A DNA stretch of 64,000 nt from DAHUXD01 sp963736455 (GCA_963736455.1 CAVTON010000001.1:2728001-2792000), one strand, 5' to 3'. Numbered from the stretch's first letter, positions 7,289 to 16,977 are shown. The notes: generated from the letters alone by a model not told the origin. Numbers and translations: made by a program.

Positions 7289-8986
7289 CTAGCGGATCGT
7301 CTCCAGGAACGGCTTGAGCTTCTTCGCCCGCGACGGATGGCGCAGCTTGCGCAGCGCCTTGGACTCGATCTGACGGATCCGCTCGCGCGTGACGTTGAAG
7401 GAGCGGCCGACCTCTTCGAGCGTGTGCTCCGAGCCGTCGCCGACCCCGAAACGCATCTTGAGGACCTGCTCCTCGCGGGGCGTCAGGGACTTCAGGACCC
7501 GGCGCGTCTGATCCTGGAGGTTCGAGACGAGCACCGCATCGATCGGCGAAAGCACGCCGCGGTCCTCGATGAAATCCCCCAGATGCGAGTCCTCTTCCTC
7601 GCCGATCGGCGTCTCGAGCGAGATGGGCTCCTGCGCGATCTTCATGATCTTGCGGACCTTGGAGACCGGCATGTCCATGCGCTTGGCGATCTCCTCGGCA
7701 TTCGGCTCCCGGCCGAGCTCCTGGACGAGAGAGCGCGAAGTGCGGGTCAGCTTGTTGATCGTCTCGATCATGTGGACGGGGATGCGGATCGTCCGCGCCT
7801 GGTCCGCGATCGCGCGCGTGATCGCCTGGCGGATCCACCACGTCGCGTACGTCGAGAACTTGTAGCCGCGGCGGTGCTCGAACTTCTCGACCGCCTTCAT
7901 GAGGCCGATGTTGCCTTCCTGGATCAGGTCGAGGAACTGGAGACCGCGGTTGGTGTACTTCTTCGCGATCGAGACGACGAGGCGGAGGTTCGCGACGATC
8001 AGCTCGTGCTTGGCCTGGTCGGCCTCCTCCTCGCCCTCGCGCACCATGCGGAGCGTCTTCTTGACGTCCTCGTGAGAGACGCCGAACTTCTGTTCGAGCT
8101 CGCGCAGCGCCTTCTTGTACTTGGCGATGCGGCGCTTGTAGAAGTCGATCCGGGTCGGGTTCTTTTCCTTCTTGAGGACGTTGGTGTCCTGGCGGATCGT
8201 CAGCTCGGGCGCGCCCATCTGGCGGTCGATGTCCCGCAGGATTCCGATCGCCCGATTCAGGACCGCCGGCGTGAAGTCCGCGGCGCGGATCAGCTTCGCC
8301 ATCTCGGCGATCTTGCGGTCGATCGAGGCCTCGATGCGCGCCAGGGCCTTGGTGCCCTTGCGGATCGTGCGGGCCTTGAACTTCATCCGCTTGATGTCGG
8401 TGTCGAGCGCCCCGATCTTGCGGAAGCTGTTCAGGATTCCCTCGATGCGGCGGGTGGCGCGGTCGTCGAGGTTCTCCGGCTCCGCGTCCTCGTCCTCCTC
8501 CGGCGCGTTGACGAGCTCCTGGACGATCCGCGAGTCTCGGCCGGCGTTCTCGAGCAGCTTCAGGATTTCCTCGAGCACGACGGGGTTGTTGGCGAGCGCC
8601 TGGTAGATCTTCGCCTCGCCCTGCTCGATGCGCTTGGCGATGCGGACCTCGCCCTCGCGGTCGAGCAGCTTGACCGTGCCCATCTCGCGCAGGTACATGC
8701 GCACGGGGTCGTTGGTCTTCTCGACGGCTTCGCGCGCTTCCTCGGCGGTCTCGCCTTCGCGCGTGGCGCGGCGCCGCGCCGCACGGTCGGGATCCGTGAC
8801 GATCTCGATGCCGAGCTCCACGAGCTTCTCGTAGACGAGCTCGAGGTCCTTCGGCGCGGCGGTCGCTTCGTCCGAGAGGACCGTGTGGATTTCCTCGTAG
8901 AGCAGGTAGCCCTTCTCCCGTCCGCCCTTGACGAGCAGCTGGACCTCGGGGAACCGTTCTTCAATCGCTTGGGCCAAAGTCGTCAT
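7289..8986 (-). CDS. rpoD: Primary RNA polymerase sigma factor (sigma-70)
   Basis: A 565-aa housekeeping sigma factor. It has a region 1.1-like N terminus (FPEVQLLVKGGREKGYLLYE), region 1.2 (NDPVRMYLREMGTVKLLDRE), a non-conserved insert (residues ~170-320), region 2 with the -10 recognition helix (LDLIQEGNIGLMKAVEKFEH, then FSTYATWWIRQAITRAI), region 3, and region 4.2 with the -35 helix (NVTRERIRQIESKALRKLRH). It is the last gene of the macromolecular-synthesis operon, overlapping dnaG by 4 bp (ATGA). The TTGACA/TAtaaT-like promoters elsewhere in the window are what this factor would read. Confidence 0.97.
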   Translation of the reverse strand: MTTLAQAIEERFPEVQLLVKGGREKGYLLYEEIHTVLSDEATAAPKDLELVYEKLVELGIEIVTDPDRAARRRATREGETAEEAREAVEKTNDPVRMYLREMGTVKLLDREGEVRIAKRIEQGEAKIYQALANNPVVLEEILKLLENAGRDSRIVQELVNAPEEDEDAEPENLDDRATRRIEGILNSFRKIGALDTDIKRMKFKARTIRKGTKALARIEASIDRKIAEMAKLIRAADFTPAVLNRAIGILRDIDRQMGAPELTIRQDTNVLKKEKNPTRIDFYKRRIAKYKKALRELEQKFGVSHEDVKKTLRMVREGEEEADQAKHELIVANLRLVVSIAKKYTNRGLQFLDLIQEGNIGLMKAVEKFEHRRGYKFSTYATWWIRQAITRAIADQARTIRIPVHMIETINKLTRTSRSLVQELGREPNAEEIAKRMDMPVSKVRKIMKIAQEPISLETPIGEEEDSHLGDFIEDRGVLSPIDAVLVSNLQDQTRRVLKSLTPREEQVLKMRFGVGDGSEHTLEEVGRSFNVTRERIRQIESKALRKLRHPSRAKKLKPFLETIR

Positions 8987-10764
8987 CCTTTCCGGTTCAA
9001 TTGCGCAATCCGCCGGTCCACGTGTTCTTTCTTCCGCAGGAGCTCGTCGATCCCCACTCGTGCGCTCTCGGCCCGCTTGATCTCCTGCTGAAGCGCGGAG
9101 CTCTCCGTCTTCAAATAGTTTGTTTCGAGGGCCTTGAGGAGCTGATCGACGCCCTTCTCGGTCGGCTCGGGAGATTCATCCAGCGCGATGCCAGAGAGAA
9201 ACGTCCGCTCTTCATCCGTAAGGTCTGCGATCTGGCCCTGAAAATCAACAGGTTCCGAACCGGCCCCGGCCTTCCGGAAGGCCGCGACGACCCTCTTTAC
9301 CCTCGGGTCGGTCAGAAAGTCATCATCCAAGTTACTGAGAATCAATGGGTTACGATCGCCGCCCGAAGTCAGGAACCGCAGGAGCCGCTTTTCCACGGCC
9401 GGCGCTTCCTCAGCGGATAACACGGGGGTCTTCCCGGTCGTTCCCACACTACTAGAACGCGTAAATCGGGCCCCGGGGTTCCTCTTTTCGCCTTCCCAGA
9501 GCACCTCCAGCGGTATCGATACCGACCGGGCGAGCTTCCGGTACTCCTCGTACCGGAGGACCCGGTCCGGGATGGCCGCGAGGATCTCCTGCGCGCGCGC
9601 GATGCGCTCCCGCCGTTCGGCGGCTCCGAGGCCCGGCTCGTTCGGGTGCAGGTCTTCGAGAAGCCAGGTCAGAAACTCGGGCGCCTCGTCGATCCGGCCG
9701 GCGAGGGCTTCCGGCCCCTCGCGCCTCAGGAGATCGTCCGGGTCTTCTCCTTCCGGCAGACGCACGACGCGCGCGTCGAACCCCTGGCCGAGGAGCAGCT
9801 GCAGGGCGCCCCGGGTGGCGTTGCGGCCGGCGGAGTCGCCGTCATAGCAGACGACGGCCCGGGGGCAGAGGCGGCGGAGCTTCTCCGCCTGTTCGGGCGT
9901 CAGGGCCGTACCCATCGATGCGACCGTCTCGGCGACGCCGGCGCGCACGAGGGCGAGATGATCGAAGTAGCCTTCCACGAGGACGACGCGGTCCCGCCGG
10001 CGAATCGCCTCGCGCGCTTCGGAGAGGCCGTAGAGGAGCCGCTTCTTCGAGAACACGGGCGATTCGGGGGAGTTCAGATATTTCGGCTCGCCGCCGGGCG
10101 AGAGCGCGCGCCCGCCGAATCCGACGGTCCGTCCCCGGTCGTCTCTCACGACGAAGAGAAGCCGGTCGCGGAAGCGGTCGTAGGCGCCCTTGCCCTCCGC
10201 GCGAGCCTGGAGCAGGCCGGCCTCGATCAGCAGGTCCTCCGGGAAGCCGCCGCCGAGCGTCTTCGACAGCGAGTCCCACGCATCCGGCGCGAAGCCGAGA
10301 CCGAGCGACTTCGCCATCTCGGCCGGGACCCCGCGCTCCTCGAGGTAGCGCGCGGCCGGATTTCCGGCACGCCCCAGCCGCTCGGCATAGAACCGCTGCG
10401 CGGCGGAGAGCGCCTCGTAGAGCCGGTCGCGGCGATCGTCCACCGGGCCGCGCCGCTGCCGGCGGGGAATCGAGACGCCGAAGCGCGACGCGAGGGCCTC
10501 GACGGCGTCCGGGAAATCCAGCCGGTCGATCTCCCGGACGAAGTGGATGACGTCGCCGCCGGCGCCGCAGCCGAAGCAGTGATACAGGCCCTTGTCGCGG
10601 TCCGCCGTGAAGGACGGCGTCCGCTCGTTGTGAAAGGGACAGAGTCCCTTCCAGGAGCGCCCGGCCTTCTTCAGCGTCGTGTGATCGGAGATGACCTCGA
10701 CGATGTCGGCCGCGCTTCGGAGCTCGGCGAGGACGTGGTCGTTGATGTCGAGGTCGGAGGGCAT
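8983..10764 (-). CDS. dnaG: DNA primase
   Basis: A 593-aa DnaG that lays RNA primers at the replication fork. The N-terminal CHC2 zinc finger is visible (CPFHNERTPSF, then CFGCGAGGDVIHF). It is followed by the catalytic core with the TOPRIM acidic motifs VVLVEGYFDHL and VVCYDGDSAGRNA. The C-terminal helicase-interaction domain is divergent, which is usual. It starts 10 bp after the mutS2 stop and overlaps rpoD, so the cluster is one transcription unit. Confidence 0.96.
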   Translation of the reverse strand: MPSDLDINDHVLAELRSAADIVEVISDHTTLKKAGRSWKGLCPFHNERTPSFTADRDKGLYHCFGCGAGGDVIHFVREIDRLDFPDAVEALASRFGVSIPRRQRRGPVDDRRDRLYEALSAAQRFYAERLGRAGNPAARYLEERGVPAEMAKSLGLGFAPDAWDSLSKTLGGGFPEDLLIEAGLLQARAEGKGAYDRFRDRLLFVVRDDRGRTVGFGGRALSPGGEPKYLNSPESPVFSKKRLLYGLSEAREAIRRRDRVVLVEGYFDHLALVRAGVAETVASMGTALTPEQAEKLRRLCPRAVVCYDGDSAGRNATRGALQLLLGQGFDARVVRLPEGEDPDDLLRREGPEALAGRIDEAPEFLTWLLEDLHPNEPGLGAAERRERIARAQEILAAIPDRVLRYEEYRKLARSVSIPLEVLWEGEKRNPGARFTRSSSVGTTGKTPVLSAEEAPAVEKRLLRFLTSGGDRNPLILSNLDDDFLTDPRVKRVVAAFRKAGAGSEPVDFQGQIADLTDEERTFLSGIALDESPEPTEKGVDQLLKALETNYLKTESSALQQEIKRAESARVGIDELLRKKEHVDRRIAQLNRKG

Positions 10765-10773
10765 GGCGGGTTT

Positions 10774-13338
10774 CTATCTCAACTCGAGGATCGTCGCTCC
10801 ATTTCCGCCTTCGCGGGCATCCGCCGCCCGGAGGCTCTCGACCGAGCCGTGGGCCCGGAAGTGCTCGCGGAGCCCGTCGCGCAGCCGGCCCGTGCCGTGG
10901 CCGTGGACGACCCGCAGCCGCGAGGCCCCGGCGAGGAGGGCCTGGTCGAGGGCCTTCTCGGCCGCGTCGATCGCTTCCTCGACGCGCTGGCCGATGACGT
11001 TGATCTCGGCCGTGGGACCGGCGATCTCCCTGGGGGAGTCGGCGGCGCCGCGCGAAAGGGATCGTTCACTCCGGGTCCGGCTCGGGGCCTTCGGCTCGCG
11101 GCTCCCGGCGCGGGCCGGCTCGAGCTCGTTGCGGCGGACCCGCAGTCTCTTGCCGTGGACCTCCATCTGCGCCCAGTCGCCCTCGAAGGCGACGACGCGG
11201 CCTTCGGTCCCGAGCCCGCGGATCCGAGCCCGACCGCCGACCTCGACGGTCCGGGACTTCTCCTCCTCGGCCTCCCGCGCCTCGGCGACCGCCGGCTCCA
11301 TTGCCGCCGCGCGCGCCGCGTCTTCAATCAGGCGAGCGGCGGAGGCCTGCGCCAGCCGGGTCGTCTCGGAGCGAGCCTCTTCGAGCTCGCGCGCCACCCG
11401 CCGTTTGAGCTCCGCCTCGGCGCGCTCGAAGCCCGCCAGGCCGTCGGCGAGCATCCGCGCGCGTTCCTCGGCGGCGCGCCGAAGCTCGGCCTCCAGGCGC
11501 TCGGCCTCGGCGCGGGTCGCACAGCGTTCGGCCTCGAGCGCTTTCTCGGCCTCGCGCAGCCTCTCGAGCGCCTTCTCGGCCTCGGTCTCCGCGCGCTCGC
11601 GCCGTTGCCACGCATCGCCGAGGATCTCGAGCGCGCGATCGAGCACGGATTCGGGCAGGCCGCGGTCCCGCGCGACCGAGAGCGCGTGGCTCCGGCCGGC
11701 GAGCCCCGCGTGCAGCCGGTAGTTCGGCCGCCCCGTGCGGTCGTCGAACTCCATGGCCGCGCACAGCGCATCGGGGCGCGCCGCGGCGAAGATCTTGATC
11801 GCCGAGAGGTGCGTCGTCACGAGGGCCCGGCCGCCGCGAGAAACCAGCGCCTCCAGAAACGCGACGGCGATGGCGCTGCCTTCCTCCGGATCGGTGGCGC
11901 CGCCGACCTCGTCGATCAGCGCGAGCGTGTCGGGGCCGGCCTCGTCGAGGATCGCCGCCAGCCTCTCCATCGACGAGGAAAACGTGGACCGATCCGAGAG
12001 AATCGCCTGGGCATCCCCGATCTCGGTCCGCACGGAGCGAAAGATCGGCAGGCGGGTGCCGGCCCCCGCGGGAATCGGAACGCCGCACTGGGCGAGCATC
12101 GAGAAGAGTCCGGCGGTCTTCAGGACGACCGTCTTGCCTCCCGCGTTCGGACCCGAGACGACGAGCAGGCGCCGATCGGCCGGCAGATCCAGGTCGAGGG
12201 CCACCGCGTCGCCGCCTTCGCGCGGCGCGTCGAGAACCCGCCGCCTCAGCTTCTCGTAGCGGGCGTCGAGCAGGGGATGCCGGGCGCCGCGCAGCGTCCA
12301 CTCGCCGTCGTCCGACGTCTCCGGAAGACGGCCCTCTCCCATCTCGCCGAAGGCGACCCGCGCCTCGAGCGCATCGAGGCCGGCGATCTCGCCGACGGCC
12401 CGTTCGAGCGCCGCACGCTCGGCGAGGATCGCGCGGCCGAACTCGCGGAGCAGGCGCTCGGCCTCGCGCCGTTCGTCGGCGGACAGAAGCGCGAGGTCGT
12501 TGTTCGCCTCGACGACTTCGAGCGGCTCGACGAAGACCGTCTGCCCGGAGCCCGAACGGTCGTGGACGATCCCGGGGACCCGCCCGCGCGCGGAGGCGAG
12601 AACGGGAAGGCAGTAGCGATCGTTGCGCAGGACGACGACCGCGTCCCCCATCGCCTCGGAACGCTCGCCGACGATCTTCTCGAGCTGACGGGAGACCTCG
12701 CCCCGCCGGCGGCGCAGCTTCGCGCGGGCCGAGGCCAGCGCCGGCGAGGCGTCGTCTTTGAGCAGTCCGTCTGCTCCGAAGAGCCGCGATGCGAGAGCGA
12801 GGAGGCTCTCGAAGGACGGAAGACGCGAGAGGCGCGCGTGGAGCTGCGGCCCCTCGGCCTTCGCGAGCGCGCGGCGCACGGAATCGCTCGCCCTCGCCGC
12901 GCGGATGATTGGACGGTATTCCTCGGCCGCCCCGGCGCCGCCCGACGCTTCGAGGGCGTCGAGCAGGGGAGCGAGGTCCTCGACTCCCGACAGCGGCAAC
13001 GAGCCGTGTCGCAGCCGAAACGCGATCGCCTCGTCGGTCTCGGCGATGAGGCGCCGCACCTCCGGCTCCGAGGAGGACGGAGCCAGAGACAGGACCGCCG
13101 CCCTTCCGGGCGGCGTTCGGGCCAGAGACGCGATCAATCGGAGGACGACGTCGAACTCGAGGGCTTCCCGGTCGACGCCGTCTCCGCTCGGAGGGGTTAC
13201 GGGGTCGCTCGCTTCTCCTCCGAGAGCTTGCGAAGCATCTTCTTGCGAGCCTGGATCATCTTGCGCTTGCGTTTGGCGCTCGGCTTTTCGTAGTGCTGCC
13301 GCTTCTTCAGCTCGGAAAGGATGCCGGATTTCTCGCAC
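10774..13338 (-). CDS. mutS2: Endonuclease MutS2 (start unresolved)
   Basis: MutS2 acts on branched DNA and on collided ribosomes, not in mismatch repair. The ATPase has Walker A in SGPNAGGKTVVLKTAG and Walker B in TLALIDEVGGATDPEEG. A long charged coiled coil follows, and the C terminus is a Smr nuclease domain (LRVVHGHGTGRLRDGL). The family N terminus should begin just before REALEFDVVLRLIASLA (about 13170). However, in-frame codons between there and ATG 13338 contain no ATG, GTG or TTG. Using 13338 puts 142 bp over rpsU in another frame; the next option, TTG at 13137, would cut the conserved helix. A non-standard start or a sequence error is possible. Insertion of mutS2 between rpsU and dnaG is unusual. 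Confidence 0.85.
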   Translation of the reverse strand: MREIRHPFRAEEAAALRKAERQTQAQDDPGSQEDASQALGGEASDPVTPPSGDGVDREALEFDVVLRLIASLARTPPGRAAVLSLAPSSSEPEVRRLIAETDEAIAFRLRHGSLPLSGVEDLAPLLDALEASGGAGAAEEYRPIIRAARASDSVRRALAKAEGPQLHARLSRLPSFESLLALASRLFGADGLLKDDASPALASARAKLRRRRGEVSRQLEKIVGERSEAMGDAVVVLRNDRYCLPVLASARGRVPGIVHDRSGSGQTVFVEPLEVVEANNDLALLSADERREAERLLREFGRAILAERAALERAVGEIAGLDALEARVAFGEMGEGRLPETSDDGEWTLRGARHPLLDARYEKLRRRVLDAPREGGDAVALDLDLPADRRLLVVSGPNAGGKTVVLKTAGLFSMLAQCGVPIPAGAGTRLPIFRSVRTEIGDAQAILSDRSTFSSSMERLAAILDEAGPDTLALIDEVGGATDPEEGSAIAVAFLEALVSRGGRALVTTHLSAIKIFAAARPDALCAAMEFDDRTGRPNYRLHAGLAGRSHALSVARDRGLPESVLDRALEILGDAWQRRERAETEAEKALERLREAEKALEAERCATRAEAERLEAELRRAAEERARMLADGLAGFERAEAELKRRVARELEEARSETTRLAQASAARLIEDAARAAAMEPAVAEAREAEEEKSRTVEVGGRARIRGLGTEGRVVAFEGDWAQMEVHGKRLRVRRNELEPARAGSREPKAPSRTRSERSLSRGAADSPREIAGPTAEINVIGQRVEEAIDAAEKALDQALLAGASRLRVVHGHGTGRLRDGLREHFRAHGSVESLRAADAREGGNGATILELR

Positions 13339-13409
13339 TTGCGCTTGAAACGCCGCATGGCGTTCTCGAAAGATTCATCTTCTTTGACGTGGACCAGAGG
13401 CACGGACAC
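13197..13409 (-). CDS. rpsU: 30S ribosomal protein S21
   Basis: A 70-aa basic protein with the bS21 signature (VHVKEDESFENAMRRFKRKC). It belongs to the 30S platform near the anti-Shine-Dalgarno and favours initiation. It uses a GTG start at 13409, preceded by AAGGGGGTGA. It is the first gene of the rpsU-dnaG-rpoD type operon. Confidence 0.95.
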   Translation of the reverse strand: MSVPLVHVKEDESFENAMRRFKRKCEKSGILSELKKRQHYEKPSAKRKRKMIQARKKMLRKLSEEKRATP

Positions 13410-13445
13410 TCACCCCCTTACCCGCGAGTCTCAAGAGAGCAGCCA

Positions 13446-13474
13446 ATAGTATGGACGAGGGCGGGGGGTGTCAA
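13446..13474 (-). promoter_or_regulatory. Promoter of the rpsU-mutS2-dnaG-rpoD operon
   Basis: On the minus strand TTGACA (13469-13474), a 17-bp spacer and TACTAT (13446-13451) form a near-consensus sigma-70 promoter. The expected start near 13439 gives a leader of about 30 nt before the GTG of rpsU. Confidence 0.85.
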
Positions 13475-13513
13475 CGGCAGCCCGTGTATCTATCGCCGGA
13501 ACAGCAGTTTAGA

Positions 13514-13519
13514 TATAAT
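13514..13519 (+). promoter_or_regulatory. TATAAT -10 element 7 nt before an ATG (possible leaderless start)
   Basis: TATAAT lies 7 nt upstream of the ATG at 13527, where a start 6-8 nt downstream of the -10 coincides with the initiation codon. No Shine-Dalgarno sequence precedes this ATG. No good -35 hexamer is seen at 16-18 bp. Confidence 0.5.
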
Positions 13520-13526
13520 TCCCACA

Positions 13527-14747
13527 ATGGCGTCCATCGAAGGGGACGAGCGGCTCCGGCTCCTCGAGACCGAAATCGAGCGCCGCCTTTCTGAGCGATT
13601 CGCCGCGCTCCGGGAGGAATTCGACCGGCTTCGTCTCGAATCCGACCGGCGCTGGTTCGGATTTCTCGAGAAGTTCAATCAGGACTTGAAGGGAGTCGTC
13701 CCCGCCGAGCTCTTGAGCGGGCAGGGCGCGACGCTCATCGAGCGCAAGGGGCTCGTTTCGGCCGATGCCGTGCGGGCGCTCGATCAGGCCACGACCCAGG
13801 TCGACGTCCTGCACAAGTTCCTCGACGAGTGCCGCCGCTACTGCTCGCGGGCGGCGCTGCTGGTGGCGCGCGGCGGTTCGATCGGCGCGTGGAAGGCGGT
13901 CGGATTCTCGCAGCACGGCGGGGACGACGAGGCGGTCCGGCAGATTTCGATGCCGCTCGCCGAGGGCGGACTTCTGTCCCGCGTCATGACGGGCACGGCC
14001 CTGCGCCTCCACGCTTCCAACGAGATGTCCTCGCTCCTGCGCGCGACCCGCGTGGCCGACGGAGTCGCGATCCCGATGGTCGTTCGCGAAAAGATCTCGG
14101 GTGCGCTCTACGCCGACGCGCTGCTCGGGGAAGAGGAGAAATTCGACCCGGAAGCGCTCGGCCTGCTGACGTTCATGGCGGGTCTTCTCGTCGACCGGCT
14201 CGCGTCGCGCAAGTTGAAGCCCGCTCCCGCGCTGCGGAGTCCCGAAGCGGCGAAGAAGGCGGAGCCCGCGGGAATGTGGATGGACGCCGGCCCCGCGGCG
14301 CCGGAGGCTCCGGCGGCCGAGGCCGGAGCCGCGGCGTCCTCGGCCGAGCCCGCGGCGCCCGCATCGGCGCCGGCGCCCTCGGGAATCGAGGAACGACCGT
14401 CCGCGGACCCGAGCTTCGTGTCCCCCGAAGTGGTCCGGCCCTCGACCGAGACCGGCCGCCGTCTCTCCGGTCCTCTCGCCGAAGCGCCCTCGGGCGACGA
14501 GCGGCGTGAAGAGGCGCGGCGGTTCGCCCGACTCCTCGTTTCCGAGATCAAGCTCTACAACGAGCGGGCGGTGCTCGAGGGGCGCGAACACGGCAATCTC
14601 TACGAGCGCCTGCGCGACGACATCGACCGCAGCCGGCAGATGTACGAGGAGCGCATCCCGCAGGACGTGCGCTCGGGAACCAACTTCTTCTACGAGGAAC
14701 TGGTGCAGGTCCTCGCCGATGGCCGCCCCGAGGCGCTCGGGCTCTGA
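13527..14747 (+). CDS. GAF-like domain protein with Ala/Pro-rich linker
   Basis: A 406-aa cytoplasmic protein of unassigned function. Residues 1-60 are a charged coiled coil. Residues ~85-230 look like a GAF-type sensor domain (ALDQATTQVDVLHKFLDECR, then VAIPMVVREKISGALYADAL). Residues ~240-320 are an Ala/Pro-rich disordered linker. The C-terminal ~80 residues form a conserved helical module (EEARRFARLLVSEIKLYNER) that I do not recognise by name. It is divergent from the rpsU operon and overlaps the following transglycosylase gene by 29 bp. A longer frame to 13293 is antisense to rpsU and is rejected. Confidence 0.8.
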   Translation: MASIEGDERLRLLETEIERRLSERFAALREEFDRLRLESDRRWFGFLEKFNQDLKGVVPAELLSGQGATLIERKGLVSADAVRALDQATTQVDVLHKFLDECRRYCSRAALLVARGGSIGAWKAVGFSQHGGDDEAVRQISMPLAEGGLLSRVMTGTALRLHASNEMSSLLRATRVADGVAIPMVVREKISGALYADALLGEEEKFDPEALGLLTFMAGLLVDRLASRKLKPAPALRSPEAAKKAEPAGMWMDAGPAAPEAPAAEAGAAASSAEPAAPASAPAPSGIEERPSADPSFVSPEVVRPSTETGRRLSGPLAEAPSGDERREEARRFARLLVSEIKLYNERAVLEGREHGNLYERLRDDIDRSRQMYEERIPQDVRSGTNFFYEELVQVLADGRPEALGL

Positions 14748-16947
14748 TCGCGTCCCGGCGCCGTTGTCGGGAAGTCGTTCGATCCTGAGGCGTTCGGCAG
14801 GGCTCGTCCTCGCGCTGACCCTCGGTTTCTCCGCGGGCATCGCGGCCGCCGACGGCGGATTCTCCGGGCCCGCCGCGGGCGACGCCGATGCGGACTTCGC
14901 GAAGGCCGCCGATCTGCTCGAGGCGGGGCAGAGGCCCGAGGCCGAAGCGATTCTCGACGGAATTCGACGCCGCACGAACCAGCCCGCCTGGGACGCGCGC
15001 GCGGCGTTTCTGCTCGCCGCCGATGATCTCCGCCGTCAGGACTACGCAGGAGCGGCAGCGCGCCTGGAAACGCCGGCCTCGTCGATCGGGCTCGAGCCGT
15101 ACCGCGAGCTCGCGCTCGCGGAGGCTCTGGAGCTCTCGGGCCGCCGCGAAGCCGCCGTCGCGGCCGCGCGAAGCGCCTTCCAGGCCGAGGGTCCGTTTGC
15201 CTATCGCGTGCGCGCCGCGACGGTCCTCGCGGGCCTGCTCGAAAAGGAGAACAGGAATCGCGACGCGTTGGAGGTCCTGCAACTCGCCGCCGACGCCGCC
15301 TCCGGCCCCGGCGAGACCGCGGAGGTGGCGGTCGCCCGGATGCGGCTCGGCCTCGCCCTGCACGACCCGAGCTCCGTCCGCGAGGCGGCTCGGACGATGC
15401 TGCTCGAGGCTCCCACGGCCGATGCCGACCGGCGCCTCCCGGCGTTCGCGCGGTCTGCGGCCGCCGAGGCCGAGCGCACGCTTTCGCCGGCCGAGCGGGG
15501 CCGCCGCGGCAGCGCGCTCGTGGCCGCCGGGGATGCCCGGCGCGGCGTCCGTCTTCTGCTTCGCGATCGGCCGTCCGAATGGCCCGACGGCGAGCGGTCG
15601 CGAAACCTTCTCGCCCTGGCGCGGGGCGAAGCCGCGCTCAAGAGGGCGCGGGACGCCGAAGCGACGGCGGCGCGCGTTCCGGATGACGGCACGATCGCCT
15701 CGGCCGAGGCGCGCCTGCTGCGGTGCGATCTCGTGCTCGCCCGCCTCCAGAAGGCGCGAGCGGTGCGCGTCGCGAAGACCGACGCGGATCTCGAGCCGGT
15801 CGTGCGGGCGCTCGAAACCCTGGCCGCTCCGGAAGCGCCGCCTTCGGTGCGGCGGGGGGCGGAAGAACGGCTCCTGCGGCTCGCGGTCGAGGCCGACGAT
15901 TTTGACGCGGCCCTCGCGCGGGCTCGTGCGCTGACCGGCGGAACTTACGAGAGCGGCGACGGGTTCGAGCCGCTGTGGCTTTCGGCATGGAAGCTCTATC
16001 TTGCCGGCGACTACGCCGGAGCGCGCGCGCGGATCGAAGCGATGGCCGCCCTCTACACCGGCATCTCGCAATCGCGGCGGCTCGCGTACTGGCGCGCGCG
16101 CTGCCTGGCGGTCGAAGGCCGCCGCGACGAAGCGACCGCGGCCTTCACGGAGCTCGCGGCGGCGCGCCCTGCCGACATCTACGCGCTCTTCGCGAGGCGT
16201 CATGTCCCGAGCGCCTCCACGCCGGAGCGGTCGCCTCTCGGAGATCCCTCCACGGCCACGGCCGCGTACGCCCGCGTGGACGAGCTGCTGAGGCTGCGGC
16301 GCTTCGGGGAAGCCGAGGCGGAAGCCCGGATTCTCTCGCCCTCGCCGGGACGGGATCTGCGGCTGGCGCAGGCCGACTTCGCTTTGGGCAAGTTCTCGGC
16401 CGCGGCTCTCTCGATCAAGAGGGCGCTGCCGGAGATCGGAACGGCGGAGGAGGGACGGGTTCCGGAGAGCTGGCGGCGGTTCTATTACCCGATCGAGGAG
16501 GGAGGAATCCTCGCGTCGCGCGCGAAGGAGTTCGATGTCGACGCCGCCCTCCTCCGAGGAGTCGTCCGGCAGGAAAGCGTCTTCGACTCGCACGTGAAGT
16601 CGCACGCGGGAGCGGTCGGTCTCATGCAGCTGATGCCGGCCACGGCACGGAGCCTCTCGAAGTCGGTGCTGCACACGCGCTACCGCGGCGGCTTTCTCTA
16701 TGACCCGGGAGTCAACGCAGCCCTCGGCGCGGCGTACCTGAAGCGCCTGGTGGATCAGTTCGGCGGCTCGACGGTTCTCGGCCTCGCGGCATACAACGGA
16801 GGCCCTTCTCGCATCGCGCGGCTGGCCCGGGAGAACCCGCGTCTCTCGGAGGACGAGCTCTTCGAGACGATTCCGTTCTTCGAGACGCGGGACTACGTGA
16901 GGCGCGTCCTGCTGTACTCCGAGTCGTACCGGGAGCTGTATCCGTAG
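14719..16947 (+). CDS. Soluble lytic murein transglycosylase (SLT domain with helical repeats)
   Basis: A 742-aa exported protein. A basic N terminus and the hydrophobic run SAGLVLALTLGFSAGIAA form a signal peptide. Residues ~45-570 are alanine-rich TPR-like helical repeats, as in Slt70. The C-terminal SLT catalytic domain has the glutamate in GVVRQESVFDSHVKSHAGAV, then GLMQLMPATA and LAAYNGGPSRIARL. Such enzymes cleave the MurNAc-GlcNAc bond to give 1,6-anhydro ends during wall turnover. The ATG at 14719 lies inside the end of the preceding gene (29-bp overlap), suggesting coupling. Confidence 0.9.
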   Translation: MAAPRRSGSDRVPAPLSGSRSILRRSAGLVLALTLGFSAGIAAADGGFSGPAAGDADADFAKAADLLEAGQRPEAEAILDGIRRRTNQPAWDARAAFLLAADDLRRQDYAGAAARLETPASSIGLEPYRELALAEALELSGRREAAVAAARSAFQAEGPFAYRVRAATVLAGLLEKENRNRDALEVLQLAADAASGPGETAEVAVARMRLGLALHDPSSVREAARTMLLEAPTADADRRLPAFARSAAAEAERTLSPAERGRRGSALVAAGDARRGVRLLLRDRPSEWPDGERSRNLLALARGEAALKRARDAEATAARVPDDGTIASAEARLLRCDLVLARLQKARAVRVAKTDADLEPVVRALETLAAPEAPPSVRRGAEERLLRLAVEADDFDAALARARALTGGTYESGDGFEPLWLSAWKLYLAGDYAGARARIEAMAALYTGISQSRRLAYWRARCLAVEGRRDEATAAFTELAAARPADIYALFARRHVPSASTPERSPLGDPSTATAAYARVDELLRLRRFGEAEAEARILSPSPGRDLRLAQADFALGKFSAAALSIKRALPEIGTAEEGRVPESWRRFYYPIEEGGILASRAKEFDVDAALLRGVVRQESVFDSHVKSHAGAVGLMQLMPATARSLSKSVLHTRYRGGFLYDPGVNAALGAAYLKRLVDQFGGSTVLGLAAYNGGPSRIARLARENPRLSEDELFETIPFFETRDYVRRVLLYSESYRELYP

Positions 16948-16977
16948 ATCGCGAGATCCCGGGTCTTCGAGGCCGGC

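Noticed and set aside
9646..13293. Plus-strand open frame of 1215 codons
   Set aside because: It is antisense to dnaG and mutS2, has no recognisable domain, and its Arg/Leu/Glu-rich composition is the usual product of reading a GC-rich gene on the wrong strand.
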